A stretch of 64,000 nt of DNA, from positions 372,001 through 436,000 of the forward strand of contig NZ_BIXZ01000002.1 of the NCBI RefSeq assembly GCF_005406125.1, given 5' to 3'. This document shows positions 49,945 through 59,171 of the stretch, in pieces; position 1 is the first letter of the stretch; each line of letters opens with the position of its first letter. The position numbers were made by a program, and so were the translations under genes. This DNA is from Haloarcula mannanilytica (GTDB lineage Archaea > Halobacteriota > Halobacteria > Halobacteriales > Haloarculaceae). The notes beneath the pieces were generated by a model that was not told where the DNA came from, ran no database searches, and saw only the letters and a program-made list of their open reading frames with translations.

Positions 49945-51921
49945 CTAGTGTTCGCTCGTCGGCCGGTCGGCGCGGTGTTCACTGATAATCTGGTCGACCA
50001 TCTCGGCGTTCTGTTCCTTCCGGCGGTCGGCGGCCCGCTCCTCCCAGTCCTCGATTGCCGCCTCGATTTCGCCTTCGCGGGCGACGGCCAGTTCGTCCAC
50101 TTCCTGGACGGTGACCATCTCCGCCGGCGCGACGGGGATGTCGTTCTCGAATAGGACCTGGTCGGCCACATCCGAGAGGTTGCCGTTCCGGAGGACGATT
50201 TTGGGATCGATGTCGGCCAACTGCTGGGCGGTCGACCGGCCCGCGCCCGATGCGTCCCGGAACATGACGATGTCGTCCTCGACGAGGCCAAAGCGTTCAT
50301 CCGCGTCGGCGATGGCGTCTCTGGTGAACTGCTCGACTACCTTGACCGGCGTCAGCCCCTCCTGTTTCTCGGACACGTCGGCGAAGTTCGAGTGGTCGAG
50401 CTTCCACAGCGCCTTCAGCCGGTCGAGCTTGTCGGCCAGCGCCTCACGTTTCTCCTCCTCCTCCTCGACCTTCCGTTCGAGGGCCTCGTTGCGCCGCTGG
50501 AGCCGCGTCACCTCGCGGTCCTTCCGGACTTCACGCCGGCCCTCGCTGCGGGCCTTCTCCAGCTGTTTGTCCTTCTCGGAAAGCTGGTCGTCCTTGCGCT
50601 GGATGGTCTCTTTGAGGTCGTCGACGTGTGACTCAAGGCGCTCGATGCGGGCGTTCAGCCGCTTGATTTCCTTCTCGTCGTCGGTGAGTTCCCTCGGCTC
50701 GTGGGCCGTGGCGTCCTCGTCCTCACCGTCGTCGTCTTCGAGGTCCCGAAGCACCGTCTCGACGCTCTCCTCGCCGGCGACGACGCGGTCGATGACCGGT
50801 CCCACGTCGTACTGCGGCGGGACCTTGCCTGCGACACGCTCGAACTGGTCGGCGTGGTGGTCGAAGGCGTAGAGGGCGGCAGCCATCGCGTCCCGTTCGT
50901 GGTCGTTGTCGTAGGCTTCCTCCCGGGTCCGGTGTTTCTTTTCGTCGACCGGGAGGTCAGTGTCCGGTTCCCAGCCCGCGGCGCTAAAGGAGCGCCGGAG
51001 CTTCTCGACGGTCTCGGGCATCGGCGTCACGTCGGCGGCGACGACGACCGGCCGCCCGCGCTCGATGATCCACTCCGTCGTCGCGGCAGCGTCGTCGGTG
51101 CGTGAGGAGTACACGTCTAACACGGTCCCGTCGAGGGAGACGATGGCGACGGCCGTCGTCGTCCCAGGGTCGACGCCGACGACGACGTGGTCCCGGCGCT
51201 TCACCAGCGGCTTGAACTCGATGCCGTCCCGTCGCTCACGCTCGATTTCGACCCGCGTGTCGCCCGAGCGCGCCCGCGATACGGGGATATCCTGCGGTCG
51301 CGCCGAGACCTGAAACACGGCGTTGGAGAAGCCGCCGTACTTCTCGGTCACGTCTCGCTCGTACTCTAAGCCGGCGGCGTCGAGTTCGGACTCGATTTCG
51401 CGTGCCCGCTTTCGGACCGCGCCGTGGATACGCCGCGTGTAGCGGTCCTCGGACCAGCCGCCCTTGCCCGTCGACCGGCCCCGTGAGACCTTCACCTCCG
51501 TCGTGTCGGTGAACGCGGACACCTCCTGGCCGACGTTGGCGGCGGCCAACCGGGCCGCGGCCTCGGCTTCTTCCATCGGGTCCTTGCCGTAGGGAACGCC
51601 GTGGCGCTTGGCGACCCGCGACAGCGGCTCCGGCTGCTCGTCGCCGGTCACCTGCACCAGTTTCGTCTCGTCTGGAAGCGAGCCGAGCACGTGAATCAGG
51701 GCGTCCTTGTCCTCGGCGAGTTCGTACATGTTGTCCGTCGCGACGATGGCCGGCTTTTCGTCCTCGATGCGCCGGCGGAGCTTTCGCCGCGAGACCACAT
51801 CCCGCTCGACCGATTCCCCGTCGAAGACCACCAGCGCGTACGAGGGCGCGTCGCCGCGCACGTCGCCGCTCTGGATGTCGACTCCAAAGACGACCGCGTC
51901 GAGCGCTGCCGTGCGGTTCAC
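49945..51921 (-). CDS. DUF460 (RNase H-like) protein with coiled coil
   Basis: 658 residues. DVVFGVDIQSGD-type motif at the N-terminus (ALDAVVFGVDIQSGDV) and VVVGVDPGTTTAVAIVSLDG near 245 resemble RuvC/RNase H-fold strands. DNDHERDAMAAALYAFDHH near 345 has the acidic residues of the catalytic end. A long charged coiled coil (about 425-530) separates this from a C-terminal domain. DUF460 proteins are conserved across archaea and suspected to be nucleases, without proof. The GTG at 51921 is chosen because homology begins right after it; the frame extends to 51969. Confidence 0.88.
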   Translation of the reverse strand: MNRTAALDAVVFGVDIQSGDVRGDAPSYALVVFDGESVERDVVSRRKLRRRIEDEKPAIVATDNMYELAEDKDALIHVLGSLPDETKLVQVTGDEQPEPLSRVAKRHGVPYGKDPMEEAEAAARLAAANVGQEVSAFTDTTEVKVSRGRSTGKGGWSEDRYTRRIHGAVRKRAREIESELDAAGLEYERDVTEKYGGFSNAVFQVSARPQDIPVSRARSGDTRVEIERERRDGIEFKPLVKRRDHVVVGVDPGTTTAVAIVSLDGTVLDVYSSRTDDAAATTEWIIERGRPVVVAADVTPMPETVEKLRRSFSAAGWEPDTDLPVDEKKHRTREEAYDNDHERDAMAAALYAFDHHADQFERVAGKVPPQYDVGPVIDRVVAGEESVETVLRDLEDDDGEDEDATAHEPRELTDDEKEIKRLNARIERLESHVDDLKETIQRKDDQLSEKDKQLEKARSEGRREVRKDREVTRLQRRNEALERKVEEEEEKREALADKLDRLKALWKLDHSNFADVSEKQEGLTPVKVVEQFTRDAIADADERFGLVEDDIVMFRDASGAGRSTAQQLADIDPKIVLRNGNLSDVADQVLFENDIPVAPAEMVTVQEVDELAVAREGEIEAAIEDWEERAADRRKEQNAEMVDQIISEHRADRPTSEH

Positions 51922-52002
51922 GGAATACGGTAGGCGACGCGCGATTATAAATCCGTTCCGGGCTAGCAAGGTGGGACTGGCTTGGTTACGCTATGGCGAC
52001 TT

Positions 52003-52159
52003 CGAACAGCCAGAAAGCCCCCGACCCATCAACTCCCGCGCCTCGCTTCGCTCCTCGGTCGTTGCACTCCCTGCGGTGCTTGCGTCGTCGGGGTTCGTTG
52101 ATGGGGCGGCCCCTTTCGGTCCCGCCCAACATAGATTGTTCAACTGGCTTTCTGGTTCG
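52003..52159. repeat. Long palindromic element with nested inverted repeats
   Basis: Lies in the 334-base gap between the DUF460 and acetyltransferase genes. Outer arms CGAACAGCCAGAAAGCC (52003-52019) and GGCTTTCTGGTTCG (52146-52159) are complementary apart from a 3-base bulge. Inner arms CCCATCAAC (about 52026-52034) and GTTGATGGG (about 52097-52105) pair perfectly. The centre holds GC-rich short palindromes such as GCACTCCCTGCGGTGC. The element carries no ORF. The rest of the gap shows only a possible promoter for the gene at 52256. Confidence 0.75.
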
Positions 52160-52255
52160 GGATTACCGACCCAACATCTCTTACCGGGGCGCTCCCACAG
52201 CCCACTATGAGTACACCTCGCTGCGCCACGAGCGCCACTCCGGAGGGCGGTCGGG

Positions 52256-52816
52256 ATGCCCTCTGAAAGGGAGAAGATGGTCGCAGGAGAGCCCTACGAC
52301 CCGGGCGACCCCGAACTCGTCGCCGCCCGCGAGCGGGCGAACGAACTCACCCGAAAGTACAACAAGACCGAGCCAGGGGAGACCGACACCAGACGGTCGC
52401 TCACCGAGGAGCTGTTCGGCACTGTCGGCGCGGACTGTCACGTCGAACCGCCGTTCCGGTGTGACTACGGCGACAACATTCACGTCGGCGATGGCTTCTA
52501 CGCGAACTTCGACTGCGTCGTGCTGGATGTCTGTCGGGTCACCATCGGCGACGACTGCCTGCTCGGGCCGGGCGTCCACGTCTACACCGCGACCCATCCG
52601 CTGGACCCGGACGAACGACGCAGCGGCGTCGAGTACGGGAAACCCGTGACCGTCGGAGATAACGTCTGGATCGGGGGCCAAGCCGTTATCAATCCGGGCG
52701 TCACCATCGGCGACGACGCCGTTATCGGCTCCGGCGCGGTCGTCACCGACGACGTTCCCGCAGGCGTCGTCGTCCAGGGGAACCCCGCGTCGGTCGTGCG
52801 GGAGATCGAGGACTGA
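52256..52816 (+). CDS. Sugar O-acetyltransferase, NodL/Maa type
   Basis: 186 residues. The N-terminal maltose-acetyltransferase helix (EREKMVAGEPYDPGDPELVAARERANEL pattern, residues 3-30) precedes a left-handed beta helix of hexapeptide repeats (about 75-175: VHVGDGFYANFDCVVLD, VTIGDDCLLGPGVHV, VTVGDNVWIGGQAVINPGVTIGD). The catalytic His is in TATHPLDPDER near 113. Transfers acetyl from acetyl-CoA to a sugar hydroxyl; the acceptor is unknown. A detoxifying role for non-metabolised sugars is proposed for relatives. Confidence 0.92.
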   Translation: MPSEREKMVAGEPYDPGDPELVAARERANELTRKYNKTEPGETDTRRSLTEELFGTVGADCHVEPPFRCDYGDNIHVGDGFYANFDCVVLDVCRVTIGDDCLLGPGVHVYTATHPLDPDERRSGVEYGKPVTVGDNVWIGGQAVINPGVTIGDDAVIGSGAVVTDDVPAGVVVQGNPASVVREIED

Positions 52817-52891
52817 CGGTCCGGCGTCCCAGTCACGGCAAAGGATCGCGCCCGTCGCGGGGTTCTTCGCTCCGGGGCACGTACTGACTGT

Positions 52892-53230
52892 ATGAACACC
52901 ACAACCGAAAACAGCGTTCGAACGGTCGAGACGCGGGCGGAACTCGACGACGTGCTGGCGAGGGCCGACCGCGTGCTGGTGATGGTCCGGACGACCGGCT
53001 GTACCATCTGCAAGTCGATGGAGCCGATACTCGACATCGCCGCGAAAGCCACCGACGCCGCAGTGGTCGTGTTTAATCCGAAGACCGATCTCGACGCCGT
53101 CGAAGCGTTCGAGGTCCGGAGCGTTCCGACGTTCCTGCTGTTTGCCGACGGGGAATTGCTCGACCGCCGCGCTGATGGCTTCGTGCCGGCCGAGGAGTTG
53201 ATACAGTTCGTCGAGGACCCGTCGGTATAA
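52892..53230 (+). CDS. Thioredoxin-like protein with CTIC active site
   Basis: 112 residues, one thioredoxin fold: VLVMVRTTGCTICKSMEPIL (around residues 30-48), cis-Pro RSVPTFLLFADGELLD near 75. The active site is C-T-I-C instead of C-G-P-C and the usual preceding Trp is Gly, implying altered redox potential. A partner reductase is not adjacent. The ATG at 52892 gives a typical family length. Confidence 0.88.
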   Translation: MNTTTENSVRTVETRAELDDVLARADRVLVMVRTTGCTICKSMEPILDIAAKATDAAVVVFNPKTDLDAVEAFEVRSVPTFLLFADGELLDRRADGFVPAEELIQFVEDPSV

Positions 53231-53300
53231 GCTCGTCCTCCCGGGTTGAATTGTCATACTGAGAAAGTGTTATCACACCGGTTGTCGAAACGGTCCGTTG

Positions 53301-54068
53301 ATGGCCCTCCAAATCGGCTCCGCCCTCGAAGAGGCGGGGTACCGGCTGTTCAGTCGTACCGGTGCGATACTACTCGCGGTGTTTTTCGCCCTGATGATCA
53401 GCTTTCAGGCGCTGTTAAACACGATTCTGGCGACGACCTACACCAGGTTGGGGTACGGGGAAATCGCCGCGGCCCTGCCGCTCACCCTCGATATCTCGCT
53501 GTCCATCGCCGGTGCCGGTGTCGCCGTTGGCATCGTGGTCTCGCTGTATCTCACTATCGTCAGCTTCCGGACGTTCGTCGCCGGAGCGCGCGATAGCTTC
53601 CCCGCGGGTGCGTTCACGCGGAACGTCCCGCTTGCGATGGTGAACGTGCTCGTCGGTGGCATCGTCTACGGCCTGCTCGTGTTCATCGGGTCGCTCCTGC
53701 TGTTCATCCCCGGCATCTTCGCGTACGTCGCGTTCATCTTCATGATGCCGTACGTCATCGTCGAGGACCGGAACTTTATCGCGGCGCTCAAGGAGAGCTA
53801 TCGGCTTACCGAGGGCGACCGGCTGGCACTGTTTGGTCTGCTGTTCATCGTCGTCGCTGCCGCGGGGTTCCTCGGCGGTGTGATCGGACTTGTCGGGGCG
53901 CTGGCGCTTCCGCCGTCGGCCGCGCAGTTGCCGACCGTCGTCATCCAACCCCTGGTGTCGCTGTACAGCACCGCAGTCATTGCAGTCGCGTTCGAGCAAC
54001 TCCGGTCGGCTGACGGGACGCCGCCGTCGGCCCCGAGCGAGGCCGACACGTCGACGACGACGGTCTGA
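53301..54068 (+). CDS. Polytopic haloarchaeal membrane protein
   Basis: 255 residues with about six hydrophobic segments (about 20-40, 65-92, 113-140, 140-160, 178-205, 212-232) and a Ser/Thr/Asp-rich cytoplasmic tail. The region IPGIFAYVAFIFMMPYVIVED and the following NFIAALKESYRLTEGDRL recalls the membrane domain attached to some glycerophosphodiesterases and the haloarchaeal family I know as DUF7847. No enzymatic motif is visible. The ATG at 53301 follows an in-frame TTG at 53298. Confidence 0.8.
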   Translation: MALQIGSALEEAGYRLFSRTGAILLAVFFALMISFQALLNTILATTYTRLGYGEIAAALPLTLDISLSIAGAGVAVGIVVSLYLTIVSFRTFVAGARDSFPAGAFTRNVPLAMVNVLVGGIVYGLLVFIGSLLLFIPGIFAYVAFIFMMPYVIVEDRNFIAALKESYRLTEGDRLALFGLLFIVVAAAGFLGGVIGLVGALALPPSAAQLPTVVIQPLVSLYSTAVIAVAFEQLRSADGTPPSAPSEADTSTTTV

Positions 54069-54162
54069 GCGGAGCGCCCGACTCCGTCGTCCCCGTTCGG
54101 GACCACAACGTCCTTCTGCTGTATCGTGACTGTCTTGTCCGTCCAGTCTCCTACCGCGAGCA

Positions 54163-54681
54163 ATGCGACGGCATCGAGTCGGGACGAGCATCTACGCCGG
54201 CGTGCTGTTTGTCGTCCTCGGGGTACTCGCGTGGGCGAGCGGCCAGCCGTTCATCTTCCCGAGTCTCGGCCCCTCGGCGTTCATCCTCGCGTTCCAGCGT
54301 GACCGTGACCGGACGGTGCTGGGCAGCGTCGTCGTGAGCCATCTCATCGGCGGCGTTGCGGGGCTGGTCGCGTACACCCTGCTCGCAAGCGGCGTCTCGC
54401 TGGTCGCGGACCCGGCCGCGTTCTCGATGGACGGCCTCCGTCTCGTCGCGAGCGCGACGCTCTCGATCATCGCCACGAGTTGGGGGATGATCGCCACCGA
54501 CACAGTGCACGCGCCCGCCTGTGCGACGACGCTCATCGTCTCGCTGGGGCTGCTCTCGACGCCACTGCAGGTCGCAACCATCGTGGTCGGCGTGGGTATC
54601 CTCGTCGCGTTCCACGCATTCGTGCTGTCTGCGTATCACCGAGCTATCGGTTCGACCCGACCGGGAGTCGTCGATGGCTAA
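54163..54681 (+). CDS. HPP family membrane protein
   Basis: 172 residues, four hydrophobic helices, and the family signatures FIFPSLGPSAFILA near residue 29 and DTVHAPACATTLIVSLGLL near 112-130 (the H-A-P element). HPP-domain proteins of cyanobacterial plastid origin transport nitrite; archaeal members are uncharacterised. It is convergent with a UspA gene (16 bases), beyond which lies a TSUP anion permease, so anion transport may be the common theme. Confidence 0.87.
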   Translation: MRRHRVGTSIYAGVLFVVLGVLAWASGQPFIFPSLGPSAFILAFQRDRDRTVLGSVVVSHLIGGVAGLVAYTLLASGVSLVADPAAFSMDGLRLVASATLSIIATSWGMIATDTVHAPACATTLIVSLGLLSTPLQVATIVVGVGILVAFHAFVLSAYHRAIGSTRPGVVDG

Positions 54682-54697
54682 CGGTATCTACTGTGGC

Positions 54698-55135
54698 TCA
54701 CTCGTCCGGTAGTTGGACGGTCAGCACCGGCACCGGTGATTCGCGAACGACAGTCTCAGCGACGCTCCCGATGAGATAGTGGTCCAGTCCCGTCCGTCCG
54801 TGGGTCCCCATCACGACGAGGTCCGCTGGAATCTCCGTGACCGCATCGACGATTTCGGTCTTCGGGACGCCCTCTCGCCGTGTGGTTTCGACCGAAACGT
54901 CGTCGGGCAACTCGGCGACAGTCGTTTCGATTGCTGCCCCAGCACGCTCGCGCTCTGCCTCAACCCACGCGTCAGCCGAAAGGCCGCTTGACGGACTCTC
55001 GAACCGGTTGCGGGTGTCGACGACCGAGAGTACGTGGACCGTCGCGTCGAACCTGCCTGCAATCGTTCCGGCGTGTCTCGCCGCCGCCTCGATACCGTCG
55101 CTGCCGTCGGTCGGTAGGAGAACAGTGTCGTACAT
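54698..55135 (-). CDS. Universal stress protein UspA
   Basis: 145-residue single UspA domain. The nucleotide-binding signature GTHGRTGLDHYLIGSVAETVV near residue 108-128 (G-x2-G-x9-G-S) is intact, so ATP binding is likely. The N-terminus MYDTVLLPTDGSDGIEAAARHA is standard. The ATG at 55135 is preferred because it follows the TSUP stop codon by 4 bases; an upstream in-frame start at 55150 would overlap it. The two genes clearly share one transcript. Confidence 0.93.
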   Translation of the reverse strand: MYDTVLLPTDGSDGIEAAARHAGTIAGRFDATVHVLSVVDTRNRFESPSSGLSADAWVEAERERAGAAIETTVAELPDDVSVETTRREGVPKTEIVDAVTEIPADLVVMGTHGRTGLDHYLIGSVAETVVRESPVPVLTVQLPDE

Positions 55136-55139
55136 CGTC

Positions 55140-56234
55140 TTAGAAACCACCCGTTGCCATCAGGAACAGCGCGGCGGCGATGACTGCGAACAGCCCGCCG
55201 ACAAATTTCTTGATGGTGCCGGTGTCCAGTGCGGTCGAGACGTACGGCGCGATTTGGCCGCCGGTGACGGTCGCGGGGACGGTCCAGACGACCATATTCC
55301 ACGGCGTCGACGCGAGGTCGATGGAGTGTGCGCCTGGAACGAGGCCGCCGCCGAAGACGTGGACCAGCGAGGCGAGGACAGCCGTCAGCGCCACGACGAT
55401 GTGGTTTGTGCCGATGGCGACCCGGACGGGGACCTCGGTCCGGAGCATCGAGATGATGCCCAGTTCGCCGACGCCGAAGCCGGCCAGCCCCTGGAAGATG
55501 CCGCCGATGCCGTAGTTCGCGAAGCGTTCGAGATAGCCGCCGCGCGTGTAGTCGTAGTCGTTGCCGTCGCGGTCGACACGTGTAACGGTGCCGTTATCGG
55601 CCGTTTCGACGCCGGCCGGTCCGAGCTTGTTGGCGTCGTCAGGAAGCGTCGCATCGCCACCGTCCGCTGACACATTGGGGTCACTGTCGTCTGCTTCGCC
55701 CGGGTCCTCGTGGCCGAGATCGGCCTTGAAAAGCAGATACGATGCCGCCAGCAGGGCGATCCCGAGCAACGCGTGAAACAGCGGTTCCGGGATGACGAAC
55801 GAAAGCAACGCGCCGGCGATAACAAACGGCACGCTTCCGAGGACGAGACTCAGCGCCAGCCGTCGATCGACGAGCCCGTACTGGATGAACGCGAGTGCCG
55901 AACTGGAGAGGCCGAACGATTCGCTGATAAGCCCGACCTTCACCAGTGTCTCCGGAGTCAGCGTCTCCCCAGCGAGCAGCGGGAAAATGAAGATGAGAAA
56001 CGGGACGAACAGCGCTGACCCGCTGATACCGACCGTGTTGACGATGGTCGCTCCGATGACGAAGGCGATACAGAGCCACCAGTACTCGAACCAGTAGCCA
56101 GCTCCCGTGTCCGTTGGTGTCGGTGCGATAGTGTACACACCGACGACGAACAGCAGCGGTGCCAGAAACACGAAGACGTGCTGGTACTTGAGAAACCCCT
56201 TCTGGAGTCGACTGGACGGTGACGACGTGGTCAT
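55140..56234 (-). CDS. TSUP (TauE/SafE) family anion exporter/permease
   Basis: 364 residues with about nine membrane helices. The two half-repeats each carry the TSUP pattern: GISGSALFVPFLIFIFPLLAG (about 69-89; key G-x-S-G-S) and AGFGVGELGIISMLRTE near 250. A central acidic loop (about 175-235) is unusually long. Relatives move sulfite, sulfoacetate or organosulfur anions. The ATG at 56234 begins MTTSSPSSRLQKG; the longer frame to 56288 has an unlikely N-terminus. The UspA gene follows after 4 bases. Confidence 0.87.
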   Translation of the reverse strand: MTTSSPSSRLQKGFLKYQHVFVFLAPLLFVVGVYTIAPTPTDTGAGYWFEYWWLCIAFVIGATIVNTVGISGSALFVPFLIFIFPLLAGETLTPETLVKVGLISESFGLSSSALAFIQYGLVDRRLALSLVLGSVPFVIAGALLSFVIPEPLFHALLGIALLAASYLLFKADLGHEDPGEADDSDPNVSADGGDATLPDDANKLGPAGVETADNGTVTRVDRDGNDYDYTRGGYLERFANYGIGGIFQGLAGFGVGELGIISMLRTEVPVRVAIGTNHIVVALTAVLASLVHVFGGGLVPGAHSIDLASTPWNMVVWTVPATVTGGQIAPYVSTALDTGTIKKFVGGLFAVIAAALFLMATGGF

Positions 56235-56364
56235 TGACGCGTGAACGCAGAATTGTGAACTATTGCTTAAATCCCTTGTTGTCTGCATCCATATTAAAAA
56301 TAATTACAAACTTTCGCTACAGAACGCAAAAACGCAAGACTGGTCGACTGTCCTAATATCCCTA

Positions 56365-56374
56365 ATATTTATTT
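56365..56374 (+). promoter_or_regulatory. TATA box of the small gene at 56401
   Basis: ATATTTATTT, with an AT-rich lead, centred about 31 bases before the ATG at 56401. One of the clearest leaderless-type promoters in the window. Confidence 0.6.
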
Positions 56375-56400
56375 CACACCCCGTGGTAACATACAACGTT

Positions 56401-56577
56401 ATGAGTTTTCCAGAGGGACCAATGGAGTCTGGCGGCCGGTCGAGTTATGATGAAGACGCTCCTGCCGACACTGCGGACACAACTGGACTCTTTGGAGCCT
56501 TGCGACGGTTCTCGAAGCGGTGGTCCCGTCGCTACGTCGAGATGCGGGTCGACGCACTCGACAGCCGCCGGGACTAA
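56401..56577 (+). CDS. 58-residue hypothetical protein
   Basis: Acidic N-terminal half (MSFPEGPMESGGRSSYDEDAP) and basic C-terminal half with LFGALRRFSKRWSRRYVEMRVD, ending in DSRRD. The second half would form an amphipathic, arginine-rich helix able to bind membrane, nucleic acid or an acidic protein. No domain is recognised. It has a good promoter and ends 63 bases before the dehydrogenase gene. Its acidic-then-basic layout is unusual for haloarchaea, where proteins are acidic throughout. Confidence 0.65.
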   Translation: MSFPEGPMESGGRSSYDEDAPADTADTTGLFGALRRFSKRWSRRYVEMRVDALDSRRD

Positions 56578-57567
<990 letters not shown>

Positions 57568-57604
57568 TGGCCGTCCGCTCGGACGGTGTAGCTTCGTTCG
57601 CCGC

Positions 57605-58240
57605 TCAGGTGCTTTCGACCAGCCGTTCGAGTTGCTCTGGCGGAACTGCGCCGCGGGCGGCGTGCCCGTCGTAGGCGAACGTCGGGACGCCAGTGATGCC
57701 CTGGCGCTGGGCCGCCGTGAACTTCTCGCGGACCTCTGACCGGAGGGTGTCGTCTGCAAGCGCCGACCGGATTTCGTCGCCGTCGACGCCCGCATCGGTA
57801 GCCAGATCGACCAGCAGATCCTCGTCACCGATGTTCTCCCCGTCCTGCCACAGGGCGTCGAAGATAGCCACGTCGAAGGCCAGCCACGTCTCGTAGTCGT
57901 ACTGCTCTTTGACGTAGTAGGAGGCGATCTGGGCGGGCAGCGAGTCGATGTCGGTGGCGATGTCAAGGTCCATCTCGACGCCGTACTTCTTCTGGAGCCG
58001 GCGCACGCCCTCTTTGGCCTGCTCGTAGTAGTCCTCGTCCTTGCCGTCGTCGACGGAGTGGTCGATGGAGCCGTCGGGGTTGCGCTTCCCGCTCCGGAGG
58101 TCGAAGGGCTGCCAGTCGATTTCCAGTTCGTCCTCGCGTGTCGACTGGTACTGCGTGAGCGATTCGCGTCCGAGATAGCAGAACGGGCAAACGTAGTCCG
58201 AGAAGACTGTGATCTGCTCGTTCGATTGTGTTTCACTCAT
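57605..58240 (-). CDS. DsbA family oxidoreductase, FrnE type
   Basis: 211 residues with the thioredoxin fold and a helical insertion. The active site CPFC is in FSDYVCPFCYLGRESL near residue 17; cis-Pro is in GITGVPTFAYDGHAA near 178. Proteins of this group are cytoplasmic 2-hydroxychromene-2-carboxylate-isomerase-like/FrnE dithiol oxidoreductases; no signal peptide is present. The ATG at 58240 begins MSETQSNEQITVF. It is convergent with the dehydrogenase gene. Confidence 0.9.
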   Translation of the reverse strand: MSETQSNEQITVFSDYVCPFCYLGRESLTQYQSTREDELEIDWQPFDLRSGKRNPDGSIDHSVDDGKDEDYYEQAKEGVRRLQKKYGVEMDLDIATDIDSLPAQIASYYVKEQYDYETWLAFDVAIFDALWQDGENIGDEDLLVDLATDAGVDGDEIRSALADDTLRSEVREKFTAAQRQGITGVPTFAYDGHAARGAVPPEQLERLVEST

Positions 58241-58335
58241 ACGCCCGGATATGCGTTGCTCGCGGTTAAACGCAGCCACCGTCTGTGCCGGGTCCGTGCA
58301 CACCCGCCCAGGGATCACTGCTGAGACTGTCCCAG

Positions 58336-58347
58336 ATCTATATAGAT
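58336..58347. promoter_or_regulatory. Palindromic TATA element ahead of the acetyltransferase
   Basis: ATCTATATAGAT is a perfect 12-base palindrome containing a TATA box. It precedes the gene at 58494 by about 150 bases and the small frame at 58423 by about 80, so either a 5' leader or an additional small gene lies between. Confidence 0.4.
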
Positions 58348-58422
58348 ATCATAGCAACGAATTATGCCACGGCGCGGTCCATCGATACCGACGTGGACGC
58401 CTCGAACGACGACGGTGGTCGG

Positions 58423-58497
58423 ATGGCCGGAACTGCTATCGAGAGACACTACTGCGGAGCCTGTACGGCGAACACACAGCCCGGAGGGACGCTATGA
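58423..58497 (+). CDS. Possible 24-residue ORF before the acetyltransferase
   Basis: MAGTAIERHYCGACTANTQP then GGTL, with one CxxC pair. Its stop overlaps the acetyltransferase start in an ATGA junction. It may be a leader peptide or chance; a single CxxC would need a partner to bind zinc. Confidence 0.3.
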   Translation: MAGTAIERHYCGACTANTQPGGTL

Positions 58498-59060
58498 CCC
58501 GACTGTGGCGGCTGACGCGCAATCGATACGGTCGGACCGTCTACGACACCCTCGCCCGGGCGGGCGTCACGGCGACGTGGATGTACGAGTACACCCGGTC
58601 GCTCGCGGAACAGATACCCGCTTCGACTGACTCCCCGGTATCCATCGAACGCTGTGACCCGGCCCGGGTCGCGTCGCTGGACCCGCCGGCAGACGACCTC
58701 GTTGCGGGCGAGGACGTTTTCGCCGCCGTCGTGGACGGCGAACCAGTGGGCTACCTGTTCTGTTCTGTCGGGGCGACCCATCACATCGCGCCGTTGGACC
58801 GGCGGTTGTCGTTCGACGGCGCGTACATCAGGCGCGTGTTCGTGGACCCGGATTGCCGGAACCGCGGGGTCGCAACGGCGATGGTCGCCGCGGCGTGTCG
58901 ACACGTGGCCGACGATGGGGCGGCCGAAGCGACGGCGCTGGTGGCACTCGACAACCGTCCGTCGCGGGCGCTGTTCGAGCGACTCGGATTCCGTGCGACC
59001 CGTGCGAGGCGCTACGCTGCCGTCGGCCCGCTCTCGTGGCGGTCAGTCCGAGACCTGTGA
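58494..59060 (+). CDS. GNAT family N-acetyltransferase
   Basis: 188 residues. The acetyl-CoA-binding motif A is RRVFVDPDCRNRGVATAMVAAA near residue 110-131 (R-x-x-G-x-A variant), and motif B is ALVALDNRPSRALFERLGFRATRARRY near 145-172. The first 50 residues, LTRNRYGRTVYDTLARAGVTATWMYEYTRSL, are shared by some haloarchaeal GNATs of unknown target. A TATA-like palindrome lies at 58336. Substrate unknown. Confidence 0.87.
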   Translation: MTRLWRLTRNRYGRTVYDTLARAGVTATWMYEYTRSLAEQIPASTDSPVSIERCDPARVASLDPPADDLVAGEDVFAAVVDGEPVGYLFCSVGATHHIAPLDRRLSFDGAYIRRVFVDPDCRNRGVATAMVAAACRHVADDGAAEATALVALDNRPSRALFERLGFRATRARRYAAVGPLSWRSVRDL

Positions 59061-59135
59061 TTCCGGTCTCCAGACTGCTGGATAGCCGAACATAGCTATA
59101 TAGAATACTACTAAGTAAATAATTCTCAGGCAAGA

Positions 59136-59142
59136 TTTATAC
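59136..59142 (+). promoter_or_regulatory. TATA box of the CDP-alcohol phosphotransferase operon
   Basis: TTTATAC in an AT-rich stretch, about 30 bases before the ATG at 59172; consistent with a leaderless operon mRNA covering the three genes to 61299. Confidence 0.55.
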
Positions 59143-59171
59143 TTTGAACGGGCGACGATCCAGACGGGTCG

